Part shown: positions 34,601-46,743 of the stretch, piece after piece
Layout: every line of letters starts with the position of its first letter
Numbering within the stretch: position 1 is the stretch's first letter
Notes under the pieces: model-generated
The model's database searches: none
The model's input: only the letters and a program-made list of their open reading frames with translations
Told to the model about the DNA's origin: nothing
Assembly: GCA_030272155.1 (NCBI GenBank)
Contig: CP126200.1
Coordinates: forward strand, 186,001-250,000
DNA from: Tetradesmus obliquus
Lineage: Eukaryota; Chlorophyta; Chlorophyceae; Sphaeropleales; Scenedesmaceae
Length of the DNA: 64,000 bases
Reading direction: 5' to 3'
Program-made: the position numbers and the translations under genes

Positions 34601-37600
34601 CAGCGTGTCACACCAGCTCAAGGCGGCACTGTCCCATTAGGCATTGTACATCTACCTCATAGTACAAGCACTGCTTCACTGCTTCACTGCCGCAGTGCGG
34701 CGGCCGCAGCAGTTGAACTATGAGGTAGGTGCTACCTGGCAGATAGCACAGCATTTTCACACAACGGTGTGCATAGTGGAGGGCGGACGTTGATGTCCTG
34801 TGTCTAGTCTAGGGCATACACTGGCAGCCTGCGCGCAGGTGGCCTGCATTGTGCTGTGCTTGTATTGCTACCATGAGGACTTCGTTGTGCAGCGCCTTGT
34901 GTTCTCAGGCGGGCACATGTTCCCAGGCGGGCGCATTGCGCAATGAGTTGTTGTGTGGGTGCACTGAGCAAGCTGATCGCAATTGCAGTGGCTTTACGAA
35001 AAGCAATGTTCACTCCGAACAGTCGACGGACGGGAGCACTGACGAGGCTGCCAAGCATGGCAACCAAGCAAAGGCCTTGCCTTGTACATCTGGTCATTGC
35101 GTATGATGGTTACAATGATTTGCACTGCAATGTAGGTTCCATGCTGGTTTCAATGCCGACTGGCATCATCACGGCACACAAAAGCCATCTCAACATTCCT
35201 TCGTCTGCAACCGTCCCTGCTCAACCAAGTGTGTTCCAACAGCAGCTGAGGATGCCCCGCCCACCAGCTTGGCGGCCGTAGGTCACCAGCGGTGGCAGTC
35301 AGCGATCCCATGCAAATGCAGTGTAAAGATGCAACAGCAACCCAATTGATTTTCTGACCTGTTCAAAGTACCGTACAATGTTGTGAAGGTGCACCCAGGT
35401 GTATCAATTGGTGTAGAGACAAGCAGCGGCCACGCTGGCGTGCTACATCAGCAAATGCAAACCGCGCCGCTCCTGCAATCAAAGTGTCGCCAAGCCGGAC
35501 AATTATACAATCATGGTCGCCGACCATGCATGATGGGCTCGCCTGACCAGCACGCCTAAGCTGCGTGTCAGGTGCAAGCGCACACAATTCCTACACACAA
35601 TGCAGAGCAGCCACACCTCTGCCGCAACGAACACACAGCCACACCGCGCATGATGCTGGCAGTAGTGGCCTGCCGATCACGCTGGGGACAGTTCTCAATA
35701 ACAAACCCAGTTCCAAAACCGCTCGCCCGGCCCTGCCAGCGAGGCACTTGGGCCACCCAATCCTGTCGCAGCAACTCGCCACCACACGCTCGCGTAGTTT
35801 CCATGGATACCATGGGGTGCCGCTGTGCGCTCAGTGCACAGCAGGCAAAGATAGCCCCATCCTTCTTTGCCCAACGCTAACGTCCTCACGTACAGACTCG
35901 CATCACTGTGCTGCGCCAGCACTGGGCCACCCTTGAACAACTGCCGCCAACGCGCTAGGCCCGCCCTGCACAGCAGGCGGCACAGAGCTAGCAGCTGCAC
36001 AGCACAACGGCATGGCTTTGCGCGCACATGCCGCCGCCAAGTTTTGTGTATCAGTGCCAATGCCCACACACACACACAGTAGTGACTACAATGACAGACG
36101 TGCGCAATGTGATGCGTTACGAGATGTTGTGTGGCATTCCTGCCCTCAACAGGCGCTCCCTCACTCTACAAGACACAAACAGAACACAGCTGCAGACTCG
36201 GGCATACACGGCTGCCCGCATCACGCACCAGCCTTACAGCAACCGAAATGCACACAATCCCGCCACCCATGCAGACACGCCAGGAAGCACGAGCACCCTG
36301 GGGGCGGCAACAGCCCTTGCTACGAGCCTTGCTGCCGCGTTGCACCTAGCCACACCCGGCAATGCCAACCACGCCCCTAGCCAACGCCGCCTTGCACGCG
36401 TACCAAACTAAAATCCTGGTCCCATTATTTGACCGATACCTCACTAACAGTACACAATGTCCATGAATACAGCCGGCAGCCAGCAGCCCACTGCAGCAGC
36501 CCTGCTCCTTGAGCCGCAACCAGCCGATGCTGCATACGTTGTACAGCGCACTGCAAATGCTGCCATGCCAATCAGTGCTCTCTGCCATAAGCCACACACG
36601 CGCACACAGGCAGCTGCCAAAGCAGCTACCGCTACAAAACTCGAATGCACAAGCACAGCCACACTGCAGCTGAGCCAGCAGCAGAGCAGGTCAAAACTCA
36701 GCTGCAGCGCAGCGCCTGCGCTTGCACCGTGTACAGTCTCGGCTGACTGATGCAATCCCGACCTCATCACGCAGCACACAGCAGAGTCCAGCAGAGTCGT
36801 CCCCAAGTCCGCCACTCAGCGAAACACACAACCTCACACCCCCAGCAGCCACATTGCAATTGGCTGCCTGACCTGGTCCATGTCCAGTCCTACTGCAGAA
36901 GCGCTGCTGCCCGCCTCCAGCACTACTGTGCTGTGGTCCTAAAGTCAACCCTGTGCATGGGGCACAGCCCGCTGCCGCTGTGCCAGGCCCCGCGCGACCA
37001 AAAGTGACGCCAGATCCTGGTACAATCGCCTCGCCCAACTGCACAGGGGCAAGTAACCTCCTCAATACTGCCATGCCCTCCACACGCTGCTGCCAACCTT
37101 TTCTGTGGCCAGAGCCGCATGCCCGTCCTGGCATACACCCCAGCCTCATGTGAACAACTCTCATACCCAACAGCGCAATAACTAATCCTGGCAAGCCGCC
37201 GGCCACCAGCAGCTGTTCCTTGAGATGATTGACATACCTCCTACGGCTTATGGCGTAGGCCTGGGGCCAAAACCCAACAACTGCGGGGAGCGCCCCAATG
37301 CTAGTAGGCCGTGCAAAAGAATGGGCAGCCACACCAGCTGATGCTGCAAGCAGTGCACGCATACATACTAGACCTTAAAGTCACGCACAACTTAACAAGC
37401 TGAACTGCTAGGGGTAGCAATAATGTGTAATTCAGCAGTCTGCCAGGATCGCCGCCGCCTGCAGCACTCCAGCCTGCTGCGACCTGCCAGACGCATGCTG
37501 CACACTAACCATCAACATTCACTAGCCACCAAAGCACATGGCTGCTGCTGGCAGGCTGCTGCACTGCTGCGTTCACAGCAGCGCAGCAAGGCCCGCCAAG

Positions 37601-38794
37601 CACATCCATGCACACAAGATATAGCAGTGCGACTCGGCCCCGCGCGTCACAGGCACTGCGCAGCAGGCGAGCCAGCTTCGCCACTTTGTTTTCGCATGTA
37701 CACTATCGCAAAACAACTTTGCACCCAGCCACCAACCCAGCCGCTGATGCAAAACCACGCAAGCAGGAGAGGCGCATTAGGCTCCTGCAGGTGCAGCCTG
37801 CAGCATCGCCGGCAGTACAGAACAAACTTTCAAGCACTTTCGAGCACTTTCCCAGCACCTGCCACAACTAGCAGCAGGCTCAAGTGATGCGCGCGTACCA
37901 GTGTGGTGGGCTGTTGGTACATTGTGGCTAGTCCCTGAACAAATGAGAGGCACACACGCCATCGTGTGGTGCACCTGAAAGCACACGGCTGGATTGCAGG
38001 CCGCCACAACCCGGGCTATGCACGTGCAGCAGCCCTGCAGCATCTGTTGCTGCTTGCGCAGAGCAGCACATGGACCAACAGCAGCCCAGGTGGTGAACAC
38101 CGCAGAAGCCGTACAGAACTCTGCTGCAAACCAGAGCAGATATGCATTGCAGCAGACACACAGGCACAGCTGCAGGCACGCGCACAGGAAAGAGCCGCGC
38201 ACAGCTGCCAGCATGTTTAGATTTGGTGTTGGTCAGCACTAGGCATCCTGCACACCCTTCAGGCATCTGGCAGTGCTGCACAACACAGCACATGACGATG
38301 CTCTTCAGACATGCCATAGAATGCGACGAACAATTGCCCGCCAAAACAACAAGTGTGGTGTGAGTAGCTGTGTATACAATTAGCCCGCATATGGCAGCAT
38401 GCTGGGGGTGACATTCTCTTCCAACATGCAGCCACCTCAGTAACAAAGGCAGCTCTCCGTATGGCTGCATGTTTAGGGAGGCAGCAGATCAAACACACTC
38501 CAGCACCACCTGCAAAGCCACAAAAAGCCCATATGTAAAATCCTATCGGATCCAAGAATGCCGAAGGCGCACGCCACACGCCCTGCTGCACCCGCATCAA
38601 GCACCAGACTTGGAAAGCGTGCAGCGGCACATCTTCAAGCTCCACCCAACAAACGAAACACAATGCCCAATGCTTCGGCAGCGGCAACGCACTGCGCAGT
38701 CTCCGCCCTGAGCTCACACATGTATGTGTGAGCTGGCCATCCGTTGCTGCCCCACCACAGCTGGCAGCTGCCATTCAACCTTTCTGCTGCCGCT
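34601..38794. other. Long 3' UTRs / intergenic DNA between DONSON and GS-like genes
   Basis: Two convergent genes are separated by 4.2 kb without a convincing gene. To about 35330 the plus strand is GT-rich and ends at TGTAA 35322-35326 (DONSON 3' end). From about 35560 to 38770 the plus strand is instead CA-rich, i.e. GT-rich in the sense of the minus-strand GS-like gene. A minus-strand TGTAA lies at 36233-36237, which would mean a ~2.5-kb 3' UTR. Minus-strand open frames here (e.g. 36691-37362, 37928-38470) are Cys/Ala-rich and look like by-products of composition. Confidence 0.5.
34652..34728 (+). ncRNA. Candidate 77-nt stem-loop in the DONSON 3' UTR
   Basis: Arms CTACCTCATAGT (34652-34663) and ACTATGAGGTAG (34717-34728) are perfect reverse complements. 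After one mismatch the pairing continues with CAA and, past a 3-nt bulge, CTGCT, giving roughly 20 bp of stem and a ~35-nt terminal part that can itself pair. It starts 52 nt after the stop codon. Shape and size resemble a miRNA precursor or a 3' UTR structural element; function is unproven. Confidence 0.4.
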
Positions 38795-41034
38795 TCACTC
38801 GTAGAACATAGCCTCATCAGCCTCCGCTGCGCATGCCAGGCTGCTGCTGCTGGCCATCACAGGGCTACTGGCATCACTGCGAACGTCCTCATCATCGCTG
38901 CCGTACATGCAGCAGCTGCCGGCGCCGCCACACCCGACAGGCATGCTGGCGCTGCTCACAAAGCCGTCCAGGCGGTCCAGTGCACTCAGCAGCACCGCCT
39001 CGCTGTCTGCGCTGCCTGCCAGGCTGTCATCATCGTCCTCACTGCAACCGAGGCTGCCCAGGCTGCCAGACAGCCCGCTGAGGCTGCAGGAGGGAGCGGC
39101 AGACGCGCCGCAGCTGGGAGAGTTATCAAAGCTGGCACGGCTGTGGCTGTGGCGCTGAGATGAAGGGATGCGCATCGGCGCTGCTGCTGCTGCCGCTGCT
39201 GCGCCGTTGGCTGCTGCCAGCGCTGCTGCAAACTGCAGGGCCTTGCGCGTGGACTGCGGCAGGGGAAGGCCGCAGGCATTGGCCACCAGCAGCATGGTGG
39301 TGAGGTAGGGGTCGCTGCCTGCAGGCGGCCGCCTGTCAAGGATGGGCCCGCACTTGTTGAGCAGGGTGCTGGTGGGCACCATGATGGCTGCGTGGCGGCT
39401 GCCCAGTGCAACGGTGAAGCGGGCGTTGCCCGTGGGTGCAATAGGTTCGCTGAAGCCGCTGCTGGAGTGCCATGAGCCTGACCTGTGGCTGTCTGCTGTT
39501 GCGAGGCCGCAGCCGCTGAGGGTTACAAGGTGGCTGCATGCCAGGCGTTCCATCATGTCCTGTATGGCTGACAGGCCGCTGATGGGGTCTCTGCTGCAGG
39601 CGGTGCTGAACTGCACGGTGCATTTGTTGCCGCTGGCGCCGCCGAGCGCGCCCAGGCTGTCGTAGTGTATGCCTGCTGCGCTGTGCTGCGCGATGCGGTG
39701 CAGCAGGAAGCGGGACAGCGCCAGCTGGTCACCCATGTCCACGCCCAGGCAGGGGCCTATCTTGTAGCCGTACTGGTGCGTGCTGCTGGCGTGGCTGCCG
39801 CTGTAGCTGAGCCCTGCTGACAGGCAGGCGTGCATATGCAGCTCGCTGACCTCACGCCCCAGCCGCGCCGCTGCTTTGTCTGACAGGCCTGCGGCAAGCA
39901 GCAGCAGCAGCAGCGGGACGTGCGAGATGCAAGATATGGTCAGGTACTGAGGTGAGTTGTGCAACTCATACACATAACTATAAATCATGCGTGTTGGTCA
40001 CAGCAGTGCAACCTGATGATGATGTTTCCCTGCAACAGCACGCAGCCAAGCCACTGCGCTTGCTGGTCTTCACCCGACAACTGCCAAGCCCACAACATGG
40101 CATGAGCAAGACCAGCTGCGTCAGCCACACCATTCAACATCTCGGCAAAACAAATTTCATTGAACTACAAGCACTGCAATCCGGTTAGAGCACACATCCT
40201 GCTGGCCATTCCCCAGCTTCAGCTGCACATTTGCCTGATCTACTGGGTTGCAGCGTGCCACGCCTGGCTGCCGCTGCTGTCTGACACGGTTGGAACGCAC
40301 AAACGCAGGAAGACGCTGCTGCCTGCGCACCTGGGGAGTTTTTGATCGGCACGCCCGGTGTCTCGCCCATAAGGAAGCCACCACTCAGCGGGCACCCGTC
40401 ACTCATCAGGGTGTAATCCTGCTGCATCGTGAACACTGGCTGCTGCTGCGTGGCCTGCTTCATGACCTCCTCGCAAGCAGCCCGGTGATTGCTGATGTGC
40501 GGAGCCATGTTCTCCCAGGGATCAGCCACAGCGTGGCAAGCCTGCAGAGACAAATGTAGATAACTGTCAGACAATGCAAGGCAGCTGTCTGCGGGCATTC
40601 CGAGCGCGAGAACTCACCAGTGGGGGCACATATGTGTCGCAGAGCACCAAAATGTGATTGCCGCCACGGAAAGGGTCCGCGAAGATCTTCTTTGGTTGCA
40701 GGTAAATCTCGCAGCTCTCCTCAGCGGCCTGACCATAGCTGCTGCCGTCTATTTCAGCGATGGGCAGGTCCTCTGGGCTGGCAGGCTGCTCGTCCAGCAC
40801 CACGGTCCGGCTCTTGAGATCAGCGCCTGATGAGCCCAACCAGATGTACTCGGCCATCACCTGCACCAGGCGAGCAAGGCGTCAGCCTCTGAGCGAGCAT
40901 TCCAGCCTGCACTGCGCCCACCCCTTCTGCAGCCAGCGCACCTTGCCGCTACCCTGCAGGCTAACCACCTCATGAGAGGTGACCGGCGTCACTGTGTTCA
41001 TAGGCATTGGGACGCCGCTGGCTCCCAGCATCAT
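38795..41034 (-). CDS. Glutamine synthetase-like protein lacking catalytic residues
   Basis: Four exons, 41034-40942, 40860-40618, 40541-40331 and 39888-38795, join in phase (546 aa). The fold is that of eukaryotic GSII: VMAEYIWLGSSGADLKSR, IDGSSYGQA (69-76), ADPFRGGNHILVLCD, QQDYTLM, YGYKIGPCLGVDMGDQ and LDRRPPAGSDPY. Yet the metal- and substrate-binding residues are changed. The EQE motif is Gln152-Gln-Asp154. The Glu of the NGEVMPGQWE segment are about Ser217 and Gly223. The GAHTN His is about Cys272. One Arg of the NRGASVRV motif is Met352 (Arg347 kept). The FEDRRP Glu is Leu366. The normal end of GSII (~370 aa) is followed by ~150 residues rich in Ser, Ala and acidic residues. It probably makes no glutamine; a regulatory or structural role is inferred. 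The reading frame is intact, so it is not a decayed pseudogene. Confidence 0.88.
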
Positions 41035-42117
41035 GGTGCTGCAGTCCTCTCTGCTTGCACTTGGACGACAACAGGCACGTTGTATTGAGGGATATTCGAC
41101 CACCTAAACAAGTTTATCCTCGTGCTAGTTGAGAAACAATTGCAACTCTGCAGAGAAGCCAAGGAATTTGTCCTCGACGAAAAAGTTTACTAGAGGGTTT
41201 TATGATTCTTATGTGGGACTTGGAAACTGTCTTTTCTGCTGATCAAACACTATAATTGATTTCTATCTTAGCCCTGTCCTGCTGTGCAAGTGTACGAGGC
41301 GAAATGGGCCTGAAGGGGTTACCCGCCCACCACAGGCCCTGCCGGCCTGCTTCGGCCACCGCAGATCACAGCAAACCATGTTATAGCAGCCACCTGCATC
41401 GTTTGGGTAAGCAGTCAACGACTTGGCACTGCGGACGGTCAGCAGATGGTTTGACCACAGTCGGACCTGTCCAACAGCGTCGTGTATCGCACTCAGTGGA
41501 CTGAGAGTACAGCTGGATCTTTGACAGCCAGCCACGAGCCATCAATCCTTTGCCTGAGTTGCTTGACCACCTCAACGCTCAACACGTCGCTACATCTTCG
41601 TGAACAACAGTACAAGGACTCCACAGAAGGAGCAGTTGGCAGCCCACTGTGAGCCTCAGCCTGGCCTCAGCAGCCGGGCTGGCAGCCTGAGCAGTGCTCA
41701 GCACCAGCCGACAACCACATGCATCACCCACAGGTGCTGCGCTAATGTCCTACGTTTTTTGCACTAATGGTAGCCATAATGCCACTGGTGGCACTCAGAG
41801 GCTCCTTCCCTTGGGCCTGACTCAGGGCATTGGATACTTTTCTTGTGCACGCAAGCGGTAACGCAAGCGGTACCGCCAGCAGGTGGCACCCCCACGAGGC
41901 TGCCTCAGCCTGACACCTTCACCTCAGCCGCCCACTTGCGCCAGACTTGAGTTGCCTTGCATGACCTCTTCTCAAGGGAAGGGCCCGCAATCACCGCAGG
42001 TGACGGCAGTGACACTCTGCTGCCGTGCACTGTGGGTGGTGCTGCCTGCAGTGCATGGCGGGCTCACTGTGCAGCCTCGTCAGCGCTGCTGCCCTTGGCC
42101 AGCTCTGCCAGGTACCT

Positions 42118-42164
<47 letters not shown>

Positions 42165-42578
42165 CAACCCATGGGCAGCCGAGAGGCACACCTCGCCCCT
42201 GCCAGCACTGCCAAACACAGCTGCCCAGGATGATTCAGTGCAGCACATGCTGACAGCGCTGCAGCTCACGCGACGCAGGACCTGCAATGCTGTCCTGCCG
42301 GCATTGCTTGCCAATGCGCACCATGCATCATACCTGTTGGCTGAAGCTCAGCCGGGAAAGCACCTGGGCTGCTGTGCTGTGCTCAGCTTGAATGACGCAG
42401 CAGCCCAGGTCAGTCATGCAAGCTGCTGCTCTGCCCCACCTCTTCCGCAAGCACCTCAGCCATGCAGATCAAGCACATGCTGCCATCTCTGGGGCTCAGC
42501 TGCTGCAGCAACTGCGGCGCTGTTCTGCGGCGCATCTCTTTGCGAACACCTCGGCAAACCAACGACATAACAGCTTTC
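41035..42578. other. GS-like promoter and 3' region of the acyltransferase gene
   Basis: No convincing gene. It contains a (CAG)15 run at 42119-42163, which creates Ser- or Ala-rich open frames on both strands, and the degenerate copies of the acyltransferase exon 8 end at 42414-42562. No minus-strand TGTAA was noticed. Confidence 0.5.
42119..42163. repeat. (CAG)15 microsatellite
   Basis: Fifteen pure CAG triplets downstream of the acyltransferase gene, read as CTG in that gene's sense. Confidence 0.93.
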
Positions 42579-42660
42579 TCAACATGCTGCCATCTCTGAG
42601 GCTGACCTGCGCTGCCGCCCCGCACCGCACCTCTTGGCGAAGACCTCGAAGTAGTAGCTG
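42414..42660. repeat. Degenerate tandem copies of the acyltransferase exon 8 end
   Basis: On the minus strand the segment encoding EVFAKRC (about 42660-42587) is followed by a second copy (about 42562-42476, encoding AEVFAKRC with a similar Arg-rich continuation) and a third, more diverged one (about 42463-42414, encoding AEVLAEE). The word CTCAGAGATGGCAGCATG or a near match closes the first two copies. Unit length is about 85-110 bp. Confidence 0.75.
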
Positions 42661-44641
42661 GCGCCGTGCCACATGCTGACTGCGCCCATGGCCGCCAGCA
42701 GGCTCGTGTGCAGCGCAAAGCTGCGCCAGGCCAGCCAGGAGAAGGACGCAGTGGTGGCGCAGAAGCACATGTGCAGGAACAGGTACACCTGCAGGCACAC
42801 GGCAGTACAAGCTGCCTCAGCAGCTGCCACACCACTGGCTGGTTTCCAACAGAGGTTCAGGTTGGGGAGCGCCTGACCCAGCAGCTGCAGTGGCATCGAT
42901 TTAGTCGTTGAGGCAGCATGAACGCCCAGATAAACGCTCTCTTTCCTCTCCTGCTGGAGGTGTCCAGCAGCAGGCTGCGCTGCTGCAGGGAGATGTTCAC
43001 TCTAGAGTGACTCACTCTAGAGTCGGATGCGGCAGCAGCAGCACATCAGGCTGAGGCCTCAACTGCCCGCAAGCTGGCTGGCATCAGGACAACGTGCTGC
43101 GCACCTGCGGCCGGTACTGGCGAGGCACGCGCTTGGCGATGGCCGCGTACACGCCCTTGGTGGTGGTGGTCACATAGGTGAACAGCGTCACGTAGCCGCG
43201 CTGCCTGCATGCCAACAAAGCACATGACAGGTTGCGCTTGGTGTGCGCTGGCAGGGAGGCGTGCTGGCAGCCTGCCTCAGCAGGGCTGTGCGGCGCCACA
43301 GCGCCAGCTCACTCCTTCCAACACGTGTGCTGAGAAGACATTTGACTCTAGGTACGACAGCCCACAAGGCTGTACTGCTGGCAGATGGCGAGGCTGGGAC
43401 TGCAGCAACAACTTGCTCTGCCTAGTGCAAGTGACTGGGAAGCACCGCGCATCCGCATACATTCGTCCTTTTACATTCTTAGGACTCTTGCTTAGTGCAG
43501 CCAGGTCAGCAATGCTGCAGCAGCCAGCGCTGGCCCCTGCCTTGCGCCCCTGCCCCCGCCCCGCATGCCGCTCCCGCAGCTTCACCTGATGCGCTCAGCA
43601 GACACCACAAAGATCTTCAGGTAATATGCCACAGCCCATGCCGCATAGAACAGCAGCGGCACTCCCACCAGCTGCAGCAGCGTTGCACTGTCCCAGGCTT
43701 GCCTGCGCAAGGCCAGACAGTAGTATCAGGCATGAAGCAAGACAGCAAGTACATCATAGCAGGCTGCGACAGTTTCGCTGTGCACATGCAGCATGATGGC
43801 TGTGTTGCAAAGCAGCTGATCAGATGACCAGCTGTAATCGCCCAACGATGCAGCAACTGCTGCTGCTGCTGGTGTATATACACCAGATATATCTTGCTCA
43901 GCAACCAGTGGTAACCCACTGTGTCACACAGTGAAGTTCACCCTTTGTGCTGATGCGGCATGACTGCTGCCACTGCTGCCCTGGCAGTGTCTGCTTGCAA
44001 ATCTGTCAGCTGCAGCCCACTGCCAGCCCATCTGCACTGCAGCAGAACTGCTGTCGCTGGCCCCTACCTCTCTTCTGCTGGCGCGTCTGGTGGCGGCCCG
44101 AACCTGCTGCTGTCGCGGTGCCAGCGCAGCGTCCAGCTCACACAGGCGGGGCCCAGGTGCAGGAACACGCTGGTGACCTGCAGGTGGCAGCAGCAGACAT
44201 GTAGCGTGGGGACAGCGTGCAGCAGCGTGTCTTTCACAGTACTGACGCGGAAGTCTGGAGAAGGATACTCAGCAGCAATGCCAGTTGCAGGAACGCATAC
44301 ATGTGACCTGCCACATGGCAGCAATACCATGCGGCGTGGGGGCAGGTGCGCGGCAGCAAGCCTGACAACAAAGCAGTGCTGGCACAGGAGCACAGGGGTG
44401 GGATACAGACGTAGCTGCATGTGCAGGCAGCATGTGCGCTGGGCCCTGCTGCAGCAGGGAAACATGTGCTTGGAGCAGTAATGCTGCAGCACCAGTGATG
44501 CTGCTGCCTCTGCTGCCCGTCTCACCTTGTCCAGGTCGTGGTAGACCATGCTGTTGCGGAAGGCCACGGTGGACCAGGCCAGCGGGCCCGTGTTGAACGC
44601 ATGCGTCACCTGCGGCAGCGGCATGGGTGGTGGCGGGGGAG

Positions 44642-44686
<45 letters not shown>

Positions 44687-46327
44687 CTCAGCAGGTGGCA
44701 AGCGCGGCAAGCAGTCTTCGCTGGCTGCAGCTCGTTGCTACTACTAGACAGCAGCGCTTGCACCGCATGCTGCTTCCTCACACACCCTTGCCACATAGCA
44801 TGGCTGCACACAGAAAACACACATAGCAATAGCCTGACGTCAAGCCGCCCACCGCTGCACCAGCTGCTGCTGGTGCCGAACCTTGCTGAGCAGTGCGCTG
44901 CCGGGCGCCACCCACAGCTGCCACCAACCCATGTCACTTGGGCGAATGCAGACCACACACAGCAGCTGCTGCAGCATAAGAACCACATGATCTGCTCTGC
45001 TGGCTGCTTACGCTCCAGGGCCGTGGCGCACACCTTGCTGAGCAGTGCGCTGCGGGGCGCCACCCACAGGTGGCCCAGCAGCAGCAGGTTGGCAAAGTAG
45101 CAGAAGTCCAGCAGGTAGTAGTGCCAGCGCTTGGCACGGTACAGCGCCCAGCGCGCCGCCAGCAGCACCAGCACCTGCGCCGTATACTGCGGGCGGTGCA
45201 GGAGGCGGCGGGCAGCAGCAAACCGTGCTGTTGAACTTTGGAAGGTTCAACTTGCAGGTTCTTGAAGCGGCTGCAGCACGAGGTGCCTGCGAATGTGCAA
45301 GTCGCACCCTGCACTGCTGTACACCGCGCTGGCACTGACGCATGGCTTGTGGCTGCCAACATCAGGAGCGCAGAGCATTGACCACCTCTTTGGACGCCAT
45401 CCTGCACCCAGGCCTGTACTCGGGTGGCCATTGCACCATTGACATTGATGCCAAACCTGCCGTGCCATGGAATCGGATGCCATGTATGAATGCCGTATAT
45501 GAATGCCAGGGAGACAAACCTAACCTCTTGCAGGCCCTGTACAGCCAGCCACTCTGTTCGCATGCGTCCACTGGAGCTGAGCATAGCAATGCAACTGCTG
45601 CTGGTAGCAGCTGCTGCTCACCATCTTGTAGAAGGTGCTGGGGCTCCAGCCAAGCCAGTACGCAACAGCCCTGCACCATGAACAAGGAGGATCAGCAGAT
45701 AAGGTGTAGAACAGAAGGCACACGGCTGAGCTGCTGAATCGTGCTCAAGCACACCCTGGGCTGTCGCAGCAGCAAGCTTGACCAAGGAACAGGCTGAGGT
45801 TTTGCCAGCTCCGATTGTGCACCAAATGACCCTGTTTGAGTATGGGTTGACAAGACTTTGTCGTGTCACAATTGCATTGCTAGGAGGCAGCTTGCTCCCA
45901 TGCAGCAGCGGCCACTGCCTGAGCACAGCCTCATGAGCCACTGCGCATGCACGATCATGATGCTGCTGGCAGCCAGCAATCACAACAGTTTATGGCCACC
46001 TTCTACTGCAGTAGTGAGCCCAACTGCGGCCACATCAAGGGACGCCACTGGTGCATAACTAATCCCCAAGTTGCAGGCACTCGACAGCAGCAGCAGCAGC
46101 AGCAGCAGCACCACCACCACCACCACCACCTACCACAGCTGGCAGCTGCCCAGCAGGAAGGCCAGCTTGTCCCTCAGCAGGATGCGGCGCGGGCTCATGC
46201 GGCCGCGCAGCCGCGCCGCCAGCGCTGCCTGCAGCCGCTGCTTGGCGGCTGGGCTGCCGCCCTTGCTGGCGCCGTCGCCCAGCTCGCCCACATCAAACTG
46301 CGGCAGCAGCGCAGCAACCATGGCCAT
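42579..46327 (-). CDS. GPC1: Glycerophosphocholine acyltransferase (GPC1 family)
   Basis: GPC1 enzymes acylate glycerophosphocholine to lysophosphatidylcholine at the ER membrane. Eight exons join in phase: 46327-46134, 45670-45622, 45186-45034, 44609-44526, 44177-44068, 43702-43586, 43204-43105, 42788-42579 (338 aa, the usual size or slightly short). Family signature: RDKLAFLLG at the end of the N-terminal cytosolic part; then several membrane segments with KRWHYYLLDFCYFANLLLL, GPLAWSTVAFRNSMVYHDLDK, VTSVFLHLGPACVSWTLRWH, VPLLFYAAWAVAYYLKIFVV and GAVSMWHGASYYFEVF. The conserved His and Asp residues of the WHYFLLDFCY and FHSLDK motifs are present. The start ATG was chosen because the upstream frame opens with GTG only. 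The last ~15 codons after EVFAKR are poorly conserved and lie in a locally duplicated stretch, so the exact stop is less certain. Confidence 0.9.
44643..44684. repeat. (CAG)14 upstream of acyltransferase exon 4
   Basis: Fourteen CAG triplets on plus = (CTG)14 in the gene's sense, about 33 nt before the CCGCAG acceptor of exon 4. Confidence 0.93.
44881..44917 (-). pseudogene. Duplicated fragment of acyltransferase exon 3
   Basis: Thirty-seven bases match 45033-45069 with one difference. They repeat the 3' end of exon 3 (WVAPRSALLSK) including the following AAG|GT donor dinucleotide, inside intron 3. It could act as an alternative 5' splice site, but no acceptor makes it a clean exon. Confidence 0.8.
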
Positions 46328-46743
46328 TGATCTGTTGTGCAGAATAGACTGCACCTATTCGTGCATTACGTGCAAGCCTTTTGCTCGACACAGGGATAGG
46401 AGGCGCAGCTGCCCTGGCCATGTCCTGGCTGCTGCAGGTGGAGATGCAGTTTGGGCGAGCACTCTCAGGCCCAGCCTGACACACACACACAGCCTGGTGT
46501 ATAAGAACGGATTTACGCATCCTCTGAGTCCTGACGGAGCGCAGTGGATGCGAAACTGTGCATTTAAGCAAAGCTGCGCCAGAAGACCTCTCGTTCTAAG
46601 TCTCCTGACCAATCTGCATGGGCTGCAGTTGGCGCATGCAGGCACAGCATTCATCATCTGGTGTACTGCACCTGTGCATGAACAGATCAGCACCTTCACA
46701 CGGCTCAAGCAACACAATCAAACAAAACAGAGTGAAACACGTC

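Noticed and set aside
34717..34730. Similarity of the hairpin arm to animal let-7 (TGAGGTAG)
   Set aside because: An eight-base match is expected by chance and let-7 is not found in green algae.
36691..38470. Minus-strand frames of 145-223 codons in the CA-rich region
   Set aside because: Composition (Cys, Ala, His, Arg) follows the strand skew, with no motif, no clear splice structure and no agreement between neighbouring frames.
41883..42570. Plus- and minus-strand frames around the (CAG)15 run
   Set aside because: Long only because CAG/CTG repeats contain no stops. No ATG-led frame has features beyond poly-Ser or poly-Ala.
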